Source: Thalassospira profundimaris WP0211 (GTDB taxonomy: Bacteria > Pseudomonadota > Alphaproteobacteria > Rhodospirillales > Thalassospiraceae). Taken from it: DNA of 64,000 nucleotides. Shown in pieces: positions 35,201 through 45,024 of this stretch (positions are counted from its first letter, which is position 1; every line of letters starts with the position of its first letter). Below the pieces are notes generated by a model. The model saw only the letters and a program-made list of their open reading frames with translations, did no database searches and was not told where the DNA came from. The position numbers and the translations under genes are program-made. The stretch lies in NCBI RefSeq assembly GCF_000300275.1, contig NZ_AMRN01000012.1, positions 89,182 to 153,181 on the forward strand, read 5' to 3'.

Positions 35201-35339
35201 CCAGACCTTGGCCAAAACAAACAGATCCCGGGATATTCCGGGCAGGTGTATTTAGACGCCGCTTGCAATCAGTGATGTTCGGTCGCACTTTTCCTGTATA
35301 GTATTTTTCGGGATAAAGAACGCGTTAGGTCTGGGACAA

Positions 35340-37292
35340 GTGGCAGCCGGTAGTTTCTGGCAAGGTTTTGCCGACACGTTAAAAATTCGGACAGACAAGC
35401 CGGAACTGTTGCGCGCGCAGGTTGGTGCTCTTTCGCGTCAGATACCTGTCCTTTATATGCTGCTGCTGGCCAACGCGGTGGCTCTTGCCTATACCCATTA
35501 CGGAACAGCACCCGACTGGATGACAGTCCATGCGGTGATTGTTCTCGGTGTCATTTGTATTTTTCGTGCGGTTGCCTGGAACCGGGCCCGCGTTGATATT
35601 GATGACGTTGATGTCTGTATCAAACATCTGAAGCGCATCAGGGTGCTGGCGGTGGTGATATCCGTCCTGTTTACCCTTTGGGCGATCACGATGTTTGATT
35701 ATGGCGACGCCTATCAGCGCGGCCACGTTGCCTATTTCATATCGATCACCGTTGTTGGCTGTATTTTCTGTCTGGTGAATTTCCCGCCTGCGGCATTGCT
35801 GGTTGTTGCGATTGTGCTGGGCACCTTCGTGTTCTTCTTCGGGACCAGCGGCAACGAAGTCTATGTCGCGATCGCGGTAAATATGGCGCTTGTGTCGTTG
35901 ATGATCATTCAGATCATTCGAAGCTTCTATGCCAATTTTTCTGGCCTGATCCAGACCCAGAACGACCTTGAAGCACAGCACCAGACGATGATCGAACTGT
36001 CGCGCCAGAACGAGGCATTGGCGCTGATCGATCCGTTGACCGGTTTATCCAACCGCCGGGCTTTTTTTTCCGTGCTGGAAGATACAGTGAATGCCGCCAC
36101 CAAAAATGAAGCATTCGCGGTGGCGATGATTGATCTCGACGGTTTCAAGCCTGTCAATGACGTGCATGGTCACCCCTCGGGTGATGAGCTGTTGCAGCAG
36201 GCGGGCAGGCGGCTTCGCAAAGTCCTTGGCCCGGACACGCTTCTCGCGCGCTTGGGAGGGGATGAGTTCGGATTGTTGCTTAAGGGCTATGACGATGCAC
36301 TTGAACTGATTGCGCTCGGCAAGGAGCTTTGTGATGCCCTTAATCGTCCGTTTATGCTGAATGGTGTGACCGTGCAGGTTTCGGCATCACTGGGGTTTGC
36401 GACATATCCCACAGTGGCGCGCAGCCCGAACGGCCTTTTCGAGCGGGCTGACTTTGCGCTTTACCATGCGAAAAAGAATGCACGCGGCGAGGCGGTTTTG
36501 TTTGCCGCCCACCACGAAACATTGATCCGCCATGACTCCCAGATCGAACAGGCGCTGCGCAAGGCGGATTTATCAACCGAGCTCAGCCTGCATTATCAGC
36601 CGGTGTTTGATATTCGTTCCGGGCAGGTAAGTTCGCTTGAGGCGCTTGCGCGTTGGGAAAGTGCCCAGATGGGGACGGTTTCGCCAGGCACGTTTTTCCC
36701 GGTGGCAGAAAAGACCGGTCAGGTCGGTTTTCTGACACGGGTTTTGTTCGAAAAGCTGATGGTTGATATGCAGGACTGGCCGGAAAACCTGCCCGTATCG
36801 TTTAACCTCTCGGCGCGCGATATTGTTCTGTCCGATACGGTCGAGTGGCTGATCGACGAGATTAAAAATCATCGCATCGACCCTGGCAGATTGACCTTTG
36901 AAGTCACGGAAACGGCGTTCTTGCGTGATTTTGAGGCTGCCCGAACCAGCATTCGGTATTTGCGCGATCATGGCGCGCGCATCGCCCTTGACGATTTCGG
37001 CATCGGTTATTCCAGCCTGCGCTATGTCCACGAACTTGAATTTGATGTGCTCAAGGTTGATCGCAGCTTTGTCGCCCCGCTGTCGCATAACGAACGCAGC
37101 CGCCGTATCGTCAAGACGGTGATTGATATGTGCCAGAACCTTGGCATCGATTGCGTGCTGGAAGGGATCGAAAACGACAGCCAGCGCGATGTGATCATCA
37201 CGTTGGGTGGGCGGCTGATGCAGGGGTATTTTTTTGCCCGCCCGGTTCGCGAAGTCAAACTTGATGCGTTGGCCGAAGGTGTTGGCAAGTGA
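35340..37292 (+). CDS. Membrane GGDEF-EAL cyclic-di-GMP protein
   Basis: 650-aa bifunctional candidate starting at a GTG. The N-terminal ~195 residues form about six transmembrane helices of a membrane sensor module. A coiled linker (~200-228) leads to a GGDEF domain with intact GGDEF at 306-310; the inhibitory RxxD site is absent (GPDT). The EAL domain has the signature EAL at 434-436, FNLSARD, DDFGIGYSSL and LKVDRSFV, so phosphodiesterase activity is likely; the cyclase half may be active or only regulatory. The 139-bp upstream gap (35201-35339) shows nothing certain. Confidence 0.9.
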   Translation: MAAGSFWQGFADTLKIRTDKPELLRAQVGALSRQIPVLYMLLLANAVALAYTHYGTAPDWMTVHAVIVLGVICIFRAVAWNRARVDIDDVDVCIKHLKRIRVLAVVISVLFTLWAITMFDYGDAYQRGHVAYFISITVVGCIFCLVNFPPAALLVVAIVLGTFVFFFGTSGNEVYVAIAVNMALVSLMIIQIIRSFYANFSGLIQTQNDLEAQHQTMIELSRQNEALALIDPLTGLSNRRAFFSVLEDTVNAATKNEAFAVAMIDLDGFKPVNDVHGHPSGDELLQQAGRRLRKVLGPDTLLARLGGDEFGLLLKGYDDALELIALGKELCDALNRPFMLNGVTVQVSASLGFATYPTVARSPNGLFERADFALYHAKKNARGEAVLFAAHHETLIRHDSQIEQALRKADLSTELSLHYQPVFDIRSGQVSSLEALARWESAQMGTVSPGTFFPVAEKTGQVGFLTRVLFEKLMVDMQDWPENLPVSFNLSARDIVLSDTVEWLIDEIKNHRIDPGRLTFEVTETAFLRDFEAARTSIRYLRDHGARIALDDFGIGYSSLRYVHELEFDVLKVDRSFVAPLSHNERSRRIVKTVIDMCQNLGIDCVLEGIENDSQRDVIITLGGRLMQGYFFARPVREVKLDALAEGVGK

Positions 37293-37456
37293 CGTCGGGC
37301 CAAGCACCAAAAAACTCGCCCCTTGGATGAGATAAGCTGCGACTCGGTTAATCTTCCTGCAACCAGATGGCGCTACTCTGTCCAAAGCGGGAACGGTATT
37401 TTGTGAAATGGCACAACCACCGGTCCCGATTTTTGGCGGGAACGAGGCCGTTGACC

Positions 37457-38068
37457 ATGTCGTCGCAGACAGAGATTTTGCAAACATCCGCAATGGCAAT
37501 TACGGGCGATATCGAGCTTGCCCCGGAAATCCGTACCCGTCTGCGTGGTCTGATCGACAGTCTTCCCGACCAGCCCGCCCGTCTTCGTGTGCTGGGCCAT
37601 GTTCTGCTTGATCTTGGTCTTTGTGATCTTGCGCTGAATGCGTTTGGCCGGGCGTTACTGATTGATGATCTTGATGGGGCGACCCATTTGGGCCTTACAA
37701 GGGTTTATATCCAGACCGGCCGCCGTGATCTTGGGCTTGAACATCTTGAAATCGCCATCAGTCTGCGCCCCGATGCGCGGGAGTTGCGCGTGCTTGCGGC
37801 TGATTTGCTGGGATGCCGGGACAAAATGCGCGCACTTGATCAACTTGGTGCTGTTCTTGCCGCTGAACCCGATCATGCCGGTGCGCGCAAGGGGCTTGCC
37901 AACCTGATACGCACCGTGGTCGCAAGCCGTATGCATACCGTTTCGCATGATGACCGCGAGACGCGACCGCAACCGACATTTGACCATGCACAGGTCATTT
38001 GGGGCGATGTCGAGCCGTTTGGCGACCTGATCCTGTCCACCATCGGTCGTGGGTGCCGCGTTTCCTGA
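37457..38068 (+). CDS. TPR-like repeat protein
   Basis: 203-aa soluble protein from the ATG at 37457 (the frame extends back to 37367 without support). Residues ~30-150 contain three to four tetratricopeptide-like helical pairs, for example LLDLGLCDLALNAFGRALLIDDLDGATHLGLTRVYIQTGRRDLGLEHLEIAISLRPDARELRVLAADLL. The last ~55 residues are polar and lack repeats. It probably serves as a binding scaffold. Located between the c-di-GMP enzyme and the convergent SpoIIE-type phosphatase; no specific partner can be named. Confidence 0.6.
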   Translation: MSSQTEILQTSAMAITGDIELAPEIRTRLRGLIDSLPDQPARLRVLGHVLLDLGLCDLALNAFGRALLIDDLDGATHLGLTRVYIQTGRRDLGLEHLEIAISLRPDARELRVLAADLLGCRDKMRALDQLGAVLAAEPDHAGARKGLANLIRTVVASRMHTVSHDDRETRPQPTFDHAQVIWGDVEPFGDLILSTIGRGCRVS

Positions 38069-38080
38069 TCTTGCAGGTGT

Positions 38081-40138
38081 CTAGCCAGCAGACGGGATAT
38101 TGGCTGCTTGCAGGGAAACGATCGTGAAATCATCATCAAGCTTTGCCGGTGCACGGTCCATGAACTGATCGGCAATCTGTGCGGCAAGGTCAATGTCACG
38201 ACCGCCTTCCAGAACGGTATCTTGCAACATCTTGAGCAAGCCTGCCTCACAGAGAAACTGACCATTGTCCAAGGTTGTTTCGATCAGTGCATCGCTGTAA
38301 AGCAGCAGGAAGCTGTCCTTGTCGAACGGGACTTCGCGGGTTTCATAGCGGGCGTCCCTGATAACGCCAAGTGGCACCCCCGAACCATCAAGATAGCGTG
38401 CCTCGCCGGTCGCAGTGTTGCCCAGAACAGGTGACGTGCAGGCGGCACTGGCATAGGCAAATGTGTTGTTCTGTCGATCAACGATGCCATACAGCATTGT
38501 CGCATATTGCCCGACAGGCAAAAGTCCCTCGAGATGACGATTAAGCCGCTGCAGATACACATCCGGCGTCTGATCGTCGATTTGTTCGGACCATATCAGG
38601 GAATGCAGGCGGAAGGTGTTGAGTGCCGCACCAAGCCCGTGGCCGGCGAAATCAACGATATAAACGCCAAGCCGATGGGCATCAATTGGCACCAGCCCCC
38701 ACATGTCGCCACCAAGTTCCGAGGACATCTGGAATGTCGCGCTGATCCGCATGCCGTAATCCATGCCGACACCACGATAGTGTTCCGGTGTCGGGTTCAG
38801 GTTTTCCTGCATGTTGCGCGCAAGTTCCAGTTCCGACTGGGTGCGTGCCTGATAGGCCTGAAGTTGCTGCACCAGCAGCCGGTTTTCGAGATGGATCTTG
38901 GTACGTGCGATCAGTTCTGCCTTGTTGAGCGGTTTGAGGATAAGGTCGGTTGCCCCGTCATCGAAAATGCGCGTGCGTCCTTCGTTCTCCTCAAGGGCGG
39001 TTTGGGCGATGATCGGCGTTTTTGCATAGGCAGGATCAGCACGGACGGCCTTGCACACGGCATAACCGTCCAATTTCGGCATGATGATATCAAGAATGAT
39101 CAGATCGGGATTATGCGCCTTGATCTGGGCAATCGCATCTTCGCCATCCTTGGCAAAAACCAGATTGGTAAACCCGTCAGCCCGAAGATATGACGCAATG
39201 ATTTCACGCGACAACAGAGTATCGTCGGCAATCAGGATGGTTGCGTTCTGTGCAATGCGCAGTGCATCGGGCGACGTCGTCAGGCGTGTTTCAAGATCAT
39301 TGAGGAATGCTGTGTCGCCTAACGCCGTCGTGCTTTGACTGTCATCAAAAGTCAGTTCGATCGTGCGGCCATCCCGCAGAAAATTCACAGAGTGGCACAG
39401 GCTTCTGATCAAGGGGAGGCCGCGGCCAAAGGTCGTGTCCTTACGCGAAATCGGGGCAGTTGCGTTTGCATCAGGCGGTGAAAATCCGTTGCCCTGATCA
39501 TTGATGGTGATTACGACTTGGCCATTTTTGCGCCGACGCGCTGTCAGGATAATTGCACGGGCGCCATGGTGGCCGGATGCAAGGCGGCGTTCGGTTTCTT
39601 CGCCGAGCTCCTTGAAGCGATCCATCGATAGATGGCCGCCGGTTGCAAGTTCGAGATTGCCATGTATGAGCGAGTTGGCGAATGCTTCCTGCACGGCCAT
39701 TTCAACAGAGGACGCGACGCCATCACCAATCAGGCCGCGATGGCGAAGGCTGGTCACAAATTTGCGCGCCACCGGCAAATGATAGGCGCTACGTGTTGAA
39801 AGACAGACCAGCAGGTCATGTTTTGGCAGTGATTTCTTACCGACCAGTGATGCCAAGTCGCCAAGGTCGAGTTCGGGGAAACATTCAACAAAGGTGTCGC
39901 AATTCAGACGGATCAGGCTGCCAAGCCAGTCGCGACCGACCTGTGAAGGCAAAATACAAAATGAAAAACGCCGTTGGCTGGAAAAATCCTCGGGCGATTG
40001 CCCTGATATGTACTTGGCTGCAGCTTCGGTCGCGTCCCACAGGTTTATCCCCGCGACAAGCTTTGAGAGGTCCTGTTGCGCGACGGTTTGCGGCACGGCA
40101 ACCAAGTACTTTGCACGTGAGTCTCGGCCAACAGGCAT
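38081..40138 (-). CDS. HATPase-REC-SpoIIE phosphatase (partner-switching regulator)
   Basis: 685-aa cytosolic signalling protein with three domains. An RsbW-like ATPase/kinase at ~115-265 has the N-box VQEAFANSLIHGN (Glu151, Asn155), INDQGNGFS (212-220) and TFGRGLPLIRSL. A receiver domain at ~298-415 has Asp350 in LIILDIIMP, Thr380 and Lys402. A PP2C/SpoIIE domain at ~435-680 has ELGGDMW, DFAGHGLGAA and KLDDDFTIV, with its metal-binding Asp residues. It resembles HsbR-type regulators, but with the kinase domain at the N-terminus. The STAS gene immediately upstream (4 bp) is its likely substrate, phosphorylated by one end and dephosphorylated by the other. Confidence 0.88.
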   Translation of the reverse strand: MPVGRDSRAKYLVAVPQTVAQQDLSKLVAGINLWDATEAAAKYISGQSPEDFSSQRRFSFCILPSQVGRDWLGSLIRLNCDTFVECFPELDLGDLASLVGKKSLPKHDLLVCLSTRSAYHLPVARKFVTSLRHRGLIGDGVASSVEMAVQEAFANSLIHGNLELATGGHLSMDRFKELGEETERRLASGHHGARAIILTARRRKNGQVVITINDQGNGFSPPDANATAPISRKDTTFGRGLPLIRSLCHSVNFLRDGRTIELTFDDSQSTTALGDTAFLNDLETRLTTSPDALRIAQNATILIADDTLLSREIIASYLRADGFTNLVFAKDGEDAIAQIKAHNPDLIILDIIMPKLDGYAVCKAVRADPAYAKTPIIAQTALEENEGRTRIFDDGATDLILKPLNKAELIARTKIHLENRLLVQQLQAYQARTQSELELARNMQENLNPTPEHYRGVGMDYGMRISATFQMSSELGGDMWGLVPIDAHRLGVYIVDFAGHGLGAALNTFRLHSLIWSEQIDDQTPDVYLQRLNRHLEGLLPVGQYATMLYGIVDRQNNTFAYASAACTSPVLGNTATGEARYLDGSGVPLGVIRDARYETREVPFDKDSFLLLYSDALIETTLDNGQFLCEAGLLKMLQDTVLEGGRDIDLAAQIADQFMDRAPAKLDDDFTIVSLQAANIPSAG

Positions 40139-40141
40139 TGA

Positions 40142-40447
40142 TTAGTTTTCCAGCTGGAACAAGGTATCGAAGCGGGCAACTTCAAGCATGCGCTTGACCT
40201 GTCCCCGTGCGCCACGCAGGATAACGTTTGTGTTGGATTTTTCGCCCTCGTCGCGTGCAAGCAGCAACATGCCAAGACCGGCAGAGTCAATGAAGTCGAC
40301 ACCGGAAATGTCCAGAACAAGCGTGGACGAGCCATGTCCGCGAACTTCTTCGATCAGTTTGCGAAAGCTCGAATGATCGCCGAATGTGAAGCGACCGGTC
40401 ACTTCGACTGTGGTTGTTCCATTGGCGAAATCTGTCTTGTAATTCAA
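40142..40447 (-). CDS. STAS-domain anti-sigma factor antagonist
   Basis: 101-aa single STAS domain. The phosphorylatable Ser55 lies in DISGVDFIDSAGLGMLLLAR, the SpoIIAA/RsbV signature. It is the first gene of a two-gene operon with the HATPase-REC-SpoIIE protein, only 3 bp between them. By analogy with SpoIIE/RsbU systems, unphosphorylated STAS would bind a target (an anti-sigma factor, a kinase domain or a c-di-GMP enzyme); the target is not visible here. An AAGGAGAG ribosome site precedes the ATG. Confidence 0.92.
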   Translation of the reverse strand: MNYKTDFANGTTTVEVTGRFTFGDHSSFRKLIEEVRGHGSSTLVLDISGVDFIDSAGLGMLLLARDEGEKSNTNVILRGARGQVKRMLEVARFDTLFQLEN

Positions 40448-40630
40448 GTCTGGACTCTCCTTAGAAGCGTTTGGCCAGTGGCGGAAACCCGGCCAAGACT
40501 ATGCTTTTCTTAACGTTAATCTGATTGTGTATGGTTTGGGTAGTGACTGCAATACATGTTAGTAGTTGTGAGATGAGCAACACTATCGGTATGCTGACCT
40601 ACATTGGTATATCGGGATACGAACAAGAAA

Positions 40631-42241
40631 ATGCCAGAGCAGGCACGCATTGTAATTGTGGAAGATACGCTGTCGCTGGCGCGCGTGTATCAGGATTACT
40701 TGCGTGCCGATGGTCACGTTGTTGATCACGTCGTCAGTGGCACAAATGCCATAGAACGCTTACGCCATGATCCGCCGGATGTCCTTGTTCTGGATCTTAT
40801 TTTGCCCGATATAGACGGGCGCGAGGTTCTTCGCGCTGCCGCGCAAATCGCACCGGATTGCAAAATTGTTGTCATCACGGCCCACGGATCGATCAATGTC
40901 GCGGTCGAGGCGATGCGCGAAGGGGCATGGGACTTCCTGTTAAAACCCTTCACCGCTGACAAGTTACGCGACACCGTGACAAAGGCGATCAAAGGTGCGC
41001 CCGCCCTTCAAAGTGCCCCGGATATTGATCTGGAAGGTCCCGATGCCGACGAGATGTATTTCGACATCATCGGCGGGTCGGAAAACATGCGTGATATCTA
41101 TCGCATTATCGAAAATGCTGCCCCCAGCCGTGCGACTGTCTTTATCACCGGTGAGTCCGGTACCGGTAAGGAACTTGCCGCCGAGGCAATCCATCGTCGT
41201 TCGGAACGGGCAAAGGATCCGTTTATTCCGCTGAACTGCGGTGCCATTCCCAAAGACCTTATGGAAAGCGAGATTTTCGGTCACGTCAAAGGGGCGTTTA
41301 CCGGTGCTGTTTCCGACCGCGAAGGGGCAGCACATCGTGCGGATGGCGGCACGCTGTTTCTGGATGAAATTTGCGAAATGGATCTGGATCTGCAGACCAA
41401 GCTTCTGCGGTTTATCCAGACCGGGTCGTTCCAGAAAGTCGGCGGCAGTTCGATAGAAAAAGTTGATGTGCGCTTTGTCTGTGCGACCAACCGCGATCCA
41501 CTTGAAGAAGTGCGTTCCGGTCGGTTCCGCGAAGATCTTTATTACCGTTTGCACGTTATTCCGCTGCATATGCCGCCCCTGCGTGATCGCGATAACGATA
41601 TTCTGCAAATTGCCAATTTCTACCTGCAACGCTTCACGCGCGAAGAAGGCCGTGATTTCGAACGGTTCAGTCCCGAGGTTTCCGCCCTGTTTGCACGATA
41701 TTCTTGGCCGGGCAATATTCGCCAGTTGCAAAATATCATCCGTAACATTGTTGTGCTTAATAACGGGACCGAGGTGGCGCTTTCAATGGTGCCAAGGCCG
41801 GTCAATAGCGGCACTGACGGTGACCAGTTCGGGTCAGGGACGATCGAGGCCCCGCCACCCCATCCGGTTGTTTCAAACGAGCCGGGCGGTCCCGGACGTC
41901 ATTGGGCCGGTGATCCGGAGGCACTGGCCTTTCTTGCCGGTGCCCGGCAAATGCGAAAGGTCGTCGAAAATCATAATTCCGGACGCAGCAACCAACTGCT
42001 TGGTGCTGGTGCGGGGGGCAACTTTGGTGGCGAAGATCAAACTACATTGTCGCCGTCCGCATCCGGTTCGGGAAGGCTGGGGTTTGGCGAGATAAAGCCG
42101 CTTTGGCAGGTTGAAAAACAGGCAATCGAAGAGGCAATCGAGCGTTGTGGCGGATCCATCCCGCGTGCAGCCGATGCCCTGGGTGTCAGCCCGTCAACAA
42201 TCTATCGTAAAAAGCAATCCTGGGAAGAAAGCGGCCTTTAG
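40631..42241 (+). CDS. NtrC-family sigma-54-dependent response regulator
   Basis: 536-aa activator from the ATG at 40631 (an upstream in-frame start at 40604 is less likely). Receiver domain ~5-120 with phospho-acceptor Asp55 ([10 protein letters not shown]), Thr83 and Lys105. AAA+ domain ~148-385 with Walker A GESGTGKE, the sigma-54 contact loop GAFTGA and Walker [10 protein letters not shown] Gly/Pro-rich linker of ~110 residues leads to a Fis-type HTH at the C-terminus ([22 protein letters not shown]). LuxO-like in architecture. No histidine kinase is adjacent, but an Hpt protein is encoded 2.2 kb downstream. Confidence 0.92.
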   Translation: MPEQARIVIVEDTLSLARVYQDYLRADGHVVDHVVSGTNAIERLRHDPPDVLVLDLILPDIDGREVLRAAAQIAPDCKIVVITAHGSINVAVEAMREGAWDFLLKPFTADKLRDTVTKAIKGAPALQSAPDIDLEGPDADEMYFDIIGGSENMRDIYRIIENAAPSRATVFITGESGTGKELAAEAIHRRSERAKDPFIPLNCGAIPKDLMESEIFGHVKGAFTGAVSDREGAAHRADGGTLFLDEICEMDLDLQTKLLRFIQTGSFQKVGGSSIEKVDVRFVCATNRDPLEEVRSGRFREDLYYRLHVIPLHMPPLRDRDNDILQIANFYLQRFTREEGRDFERFSPEVSALFARYSWPGNIRQLQNIIRNIVVLNNGTEVALSMVPRPVNSGTDGDQFGSGTIEAPPPHPVVSNEPGGPGRHWAGDPEALAFLAGARQMRKVVENHNSGRSNQLLGAGAGGNFGGEDQTTLSPSASGSGRLGFGEIKPLWQVEKQAIEEAIERCGGSIPRAADALGVSPSTIYRKKQSWEESGL

Positions 42242-42247
42242 GTCATT

Positions 42248-43393
42248 TTACCGGTTTGGGCTGTGCCAAGCTGCCGTCGCGTCTTCAAGGCGTTTCCAAT
42301 CTCCATCAGTTCCGGGCAGGCCAAACCGAACCTTGTTTGCATCATGATCAAATAGCCGCACCAGAATGCCCCGATGCCCAAGGTTATCTGCCAAAGCAAC
42401 GCAATCCTTACCGTCGTAGTAGCGGAAAAGATCGGTGCCGCCAGATAGAGCCAGACTGCTGTTCTTGGTGACGAGATCATCAAGCCGCGCTGCGTCTGCC
42501 GTCAGACGTGTTCGGCTTTGCTGCTGCCAGTGCGTATCGGAAAAAGCTTGCGCGCCCACCACCATGGTCGGACCGGGAATGGCCCATGGGCCAACGCGGC
42601 TTTCAAGTTCAGTTGCAAGGTTGCGATCCATGACAGCACAGCCAAGTCGCGCCCCGGCAAGGCCGAAAAACTTGCCAAATGAACGCAACACAATGGTGTT
42701 TTGCAACTGATCAATGCGCGAACAAACCGATTGGTCCGGTTGGCAATCCATAAATGCCTCATCGACCACAAGCCAGCAACTGCGCGCATCGGCAAGTTTG
42801 CCCAGCGTTAAGATATCGTCAGGGGCAAACATGGCCCCGTCCGGGTTGTTGGGATTGACCAGGATAACCACTGTTCCCGTTTCGGCAGTGCTCAGAATAT
42901 CCATGGCCTTGGCAATTCTGTCAGCGGGGTAGGTTTGGTGGGTTTGGCAATGGTACCCGGCACGTCGCCAGCACCGTTCATGTTCACCGTATGTCGGGCC
43001 CATAACATGGACGTTTTTAGTCGCCTGATCTGCCATCCGGTCTTTTAGCCAGAACGGGATCATCTGGATCAGGGCCTGCGTGCCCGGGGCGCAAACGAGA
43101 TGATCTGTCGTCGGCAGGTGGTAATACTGCGTGGCTGCCGCTTTCAGGCCATCAAGCTCCGAGGTGAGAGGCAGGCGTTGCCAGTGCGCATTTTCAATAT
43201 CGGGAACCGGGTAGGCTATTGGATTGATACCGGTCGATAAATCCAGCCAGTCGCTTGTTGGAATGCCATATCGGCTTGCCGCACGATCAACTGCGCCACC
43301 GTGATTGATCGGCGGTTGTTGATTTGGCGTGATATGGCTGTTTGTCATGATGGGGCCAAGCCTGATCGAAAGTGAACTGTCTGTGGTTTGCAT
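42248..43393 (-). CDS. CobD/CobC-like L-threonine-O-3-phosphate decarboxylase
   Basis: Fold type I PLP enzyme, 381 aa from the ATG at 43393 (GGAAAC ribosome site; 43348 is an alternative giving 366 aa). It opens with NHGGAVDRAASRYGIPTSDWLDLSTGINPIAYPVP, the hallmark of the cobalamin-pathway decarboxylases that make the aminopropanol linker. The PLP-lysine lies in LRSFGKFFGLAGARLG, with NPNNPDG and DEAFMDC upstream. Close relatives include histidinol-phosphate aminotransferases, but the GIN motif favours the cobalamin role. No other cobalamin gene is nearby, so it may be detached from the main cob cluster or serve another pathway. Confidence 0.8.
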   Translation of the reverse strand: MQTTDSSLSIRLGPIMTNSHITPNQQPPINHGGAVDRAASRYGIPTSDWLDLSTGINPIAYPVPDIENAHWQRLPLTSELDGLKAAATQYYHLPTTDHLVCAPGTQALIQMIPFWLKDRMADQATKNVHVMGPTYGEHERCWRRAGYHCQTHQTYPADRIAKAMDILSTAETGTVVILVNPNNPDGAMFAPDDILTLGKLADARSCWLVVDEAFMDCQPDQSVCSRIDQLQNTIVLRSFGKFFGLAGARLGCAVMDRNLATELESRVGPWAIPGPTMVVGAQAFSDTHWQQQSRTRLTADAARLDDLVTKNSSLALSGGTDLFRYYDGKDCVALADNLGHRGILVRLFDHDANKVRFGLPGTDGDWKRLEDATAAWHSPNR

Positions 43394-43465
43394 CAAGTTT
43401 CCGCGCTTGCCATTGCGGAAAGTGCTGCGTATCGTCCGGCCATCCTCAATACCGGACATTTTCCC

Positions 43466-44359
43466 ATGATCACAGCCCAAAATGCCACAGACATTCAGGT
43501 ATGGCAGAAGCTTAACCCGCAACTGTCGATTTCCAACGGTGTAAGTCCAGGCACCGATGTAGCGGAAATTGGTGCCGATAAAGGTGGTTTTGACGGGGGC
43601 GTGCTTTCTGAACGGTTTTGGGTTGAGGGATATTTCCTGATCCACGATGTTTTACCGGCAGGCGAGCTTGAAAAGCTTCGTGTCGGGATTGAAGTGCTTG
43701 TCGCCACTGGCCTGCCACCCGCGCTGATATACCTTTACGATGAAGCGTGGGATGTGTTTCGTCGGTTACGCCCGCTTCTGACCCATTTTCTGGGCGATCG
43801 GATTGCGCTTTTGCCGCACTTCTGGGCGTGGCATGTCGATCCCGATACTGATGGAAGCGGCTGGCCACCGCATCGCGATTATCAGGGTGAAAGTACGATT
43901 GGCGATGAGATGTTGATCAGCCTTTCCCTTTGGGTGCCACTGAGCAAAGCCACGCCTGAAAATGGCTGTATGCATGTCTTGCCCCGCAATTTCGAAAAAG
44001 GTTACCCGGTACCGGTTTCAGAACCGGGGGAGGTCCGCCTTCAAGACATTCGCGCCCTTCCGGCCAAGCCTGGTGCGGTGATGGGCTGGCGACAGGATCT
44101 TTATCATTGGGGTGGACGGGCAAGCCCGTATGCCAGCGAACCCAGGATTAGCCTGTCACTTGAATTTCAGAATGCCGCCTTTGATCGGCTTGCCGATCAA
44201 TTGTTGGGGCTTGATCATCCACCGGTGTTTTTGGAACGTCTGGCCTTGATTGCCAATCAATTTGAAAAATACCGTCACATGCAATCAATGGATGCCAAAA
44301 CTCTTAAATGGGCAAATGACGTTGTGGACGCCTGTGCTACGATTAACCATATGCAGTAA
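43466..44359 (+). CDS. Phytanoyl-CoA dioxygenase (PhyH) family protein
   Basis: Fe(II)/2-oxoglutarate oxygenase-like protein, 297 aa from the ATG at 43466 (the frame runs back to 43388). The family's early RFWVEGYFLIHDVLPAGELEKLR segment, the metal motif HRD in GWPPHRDYQGE, and a distal metal His in LYHWGGRAS give an intact facial triad; a candidate 2-oxoglutarate Arg follows in EPRISLSLEF. Substrate unknown. It is divergent from the CobD-like gene, with only ~70 bp between starts. The final ~60 residues are helical and outside the core. Confidence 0.8.
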   Translation: MITAQNATDIQVWQKLNPQLSISNGVSPGTDVAEIGADKGGFDGGVLSERFWVEGYFLIHDVLPAGELEKLRVGIEVLVATGLPPALIYLYDEAWDVFRRLRPLLTHFLGDRIALLPHFWAWHVDPDTDGSGWPPHRDYQGESTIGDEMLISLSLWVPLSKATPENGCMHVLPRNFEKGYPVPVSEPGEVRLQDIRALPAKPGAVMGWRQDLYHWGGRASPYASEPRISLSLEFQNAAFDRLADQLLGLDHPPVFLERLALIANQFEKYRHMQSMDAKTLKWANDVVDACATINHMQ

Positions 44360-44445
44360 AAGCCGGAATGCCCCCGACTTGGCATTGGTTGAGTGGTGTT
44401 GTGCAAGACGTGATATTGTCTTGGGCTGCACAGAAAGGTTTGTCG

Positions 44446-44787
44446 ATGGAATTGATTGATAACGCCCGTTTTGACGAGTTGTGCCAGGCCCTTGGCAAAG
44501 ATCAGGTATTGCTGTTGGTGAATTTGCTCCCGGCCTCCTACGACGAAGAGCGCGCCCGACTGATTGAGGCTGCGGCTACGAAGGACATTGATGGTATCAA
44601 GCGGTCTGGACACGCCATCAAGGGGATGGCCAGAAACATGGCGGCGCCCGAACTTGCAGAAGCTGCATTGGCATTTGAGCGTTTCGAAGGTGATTTCGAT
44701 CCCGCGCTTGATGACAAGATCAAGGAACTCGACGAGATAACACAGCAGACAGTTGACGCCATGCGTGGGTTCCTTGCCACACCATAG
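44446..44787 (+). CDS. Histidine phosphotransfer (Hpt) domain protein
   Basis: 113-aa stand-alone Hpt protein from the ATG at 44446, with AAAGG upstream (the longer frame from 44368 is unsupported). The phospho-accepting His is in KRSGHAIKGMARNM, within a four-helix bundle (YDEERARLIEAAATKDIDGIKRSGHAIKG...). Hpt proteins shuttle phosphate between receiver domains. Nearby receivers are in the NtrC-type activator and the HATPase-REC-SpoIIE protein, either of which could be a partner; the phosphodonor kinase is not in this window. Confidence 0.88.
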   Translation: MELIDNARFDELCQALGKDQVLLLVNLLPASYDEERARLIEAAATKDIDGIKRSGHAIKGMARNMAAPELAEAALAFERFEGDFDPALDDKIKELDEITQQTVDAMRGFLATP

Positions 44788-44822
44788 CTGTTATCTGTTG
44801 CCTCAGTAGTGTGAGTAACCTC

Positions 44823-44852
44823 AAAGGCAGATCAACTGGATCTACCTTTTTC
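44823..44852 (+). terminator. Intrinsic terminator of the Hpt gene
   Basis: AAAGG-AGATC pairs with GATCT-CCTTT across the AACTG loop, followed by TTTTTCATTATTTTT. It lies 36 bp past the stop. Confidence 0.7.
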
Positions 44853-45024
44853 ATTATTTTTGCAAGATTACTCAGTTTGTTACGCCGTTTGGTTATGAAA
44901 AATGCGTTCCGGGGAATAGAAAATCAGGCAATTCCCCCTACATGAAATCTAGAACGGATTTTCATCCACCAGCACTGTACACAGTGCCAAGACTGCTTGT
45001 GACCGTCCCAACATGGAGGCAACA

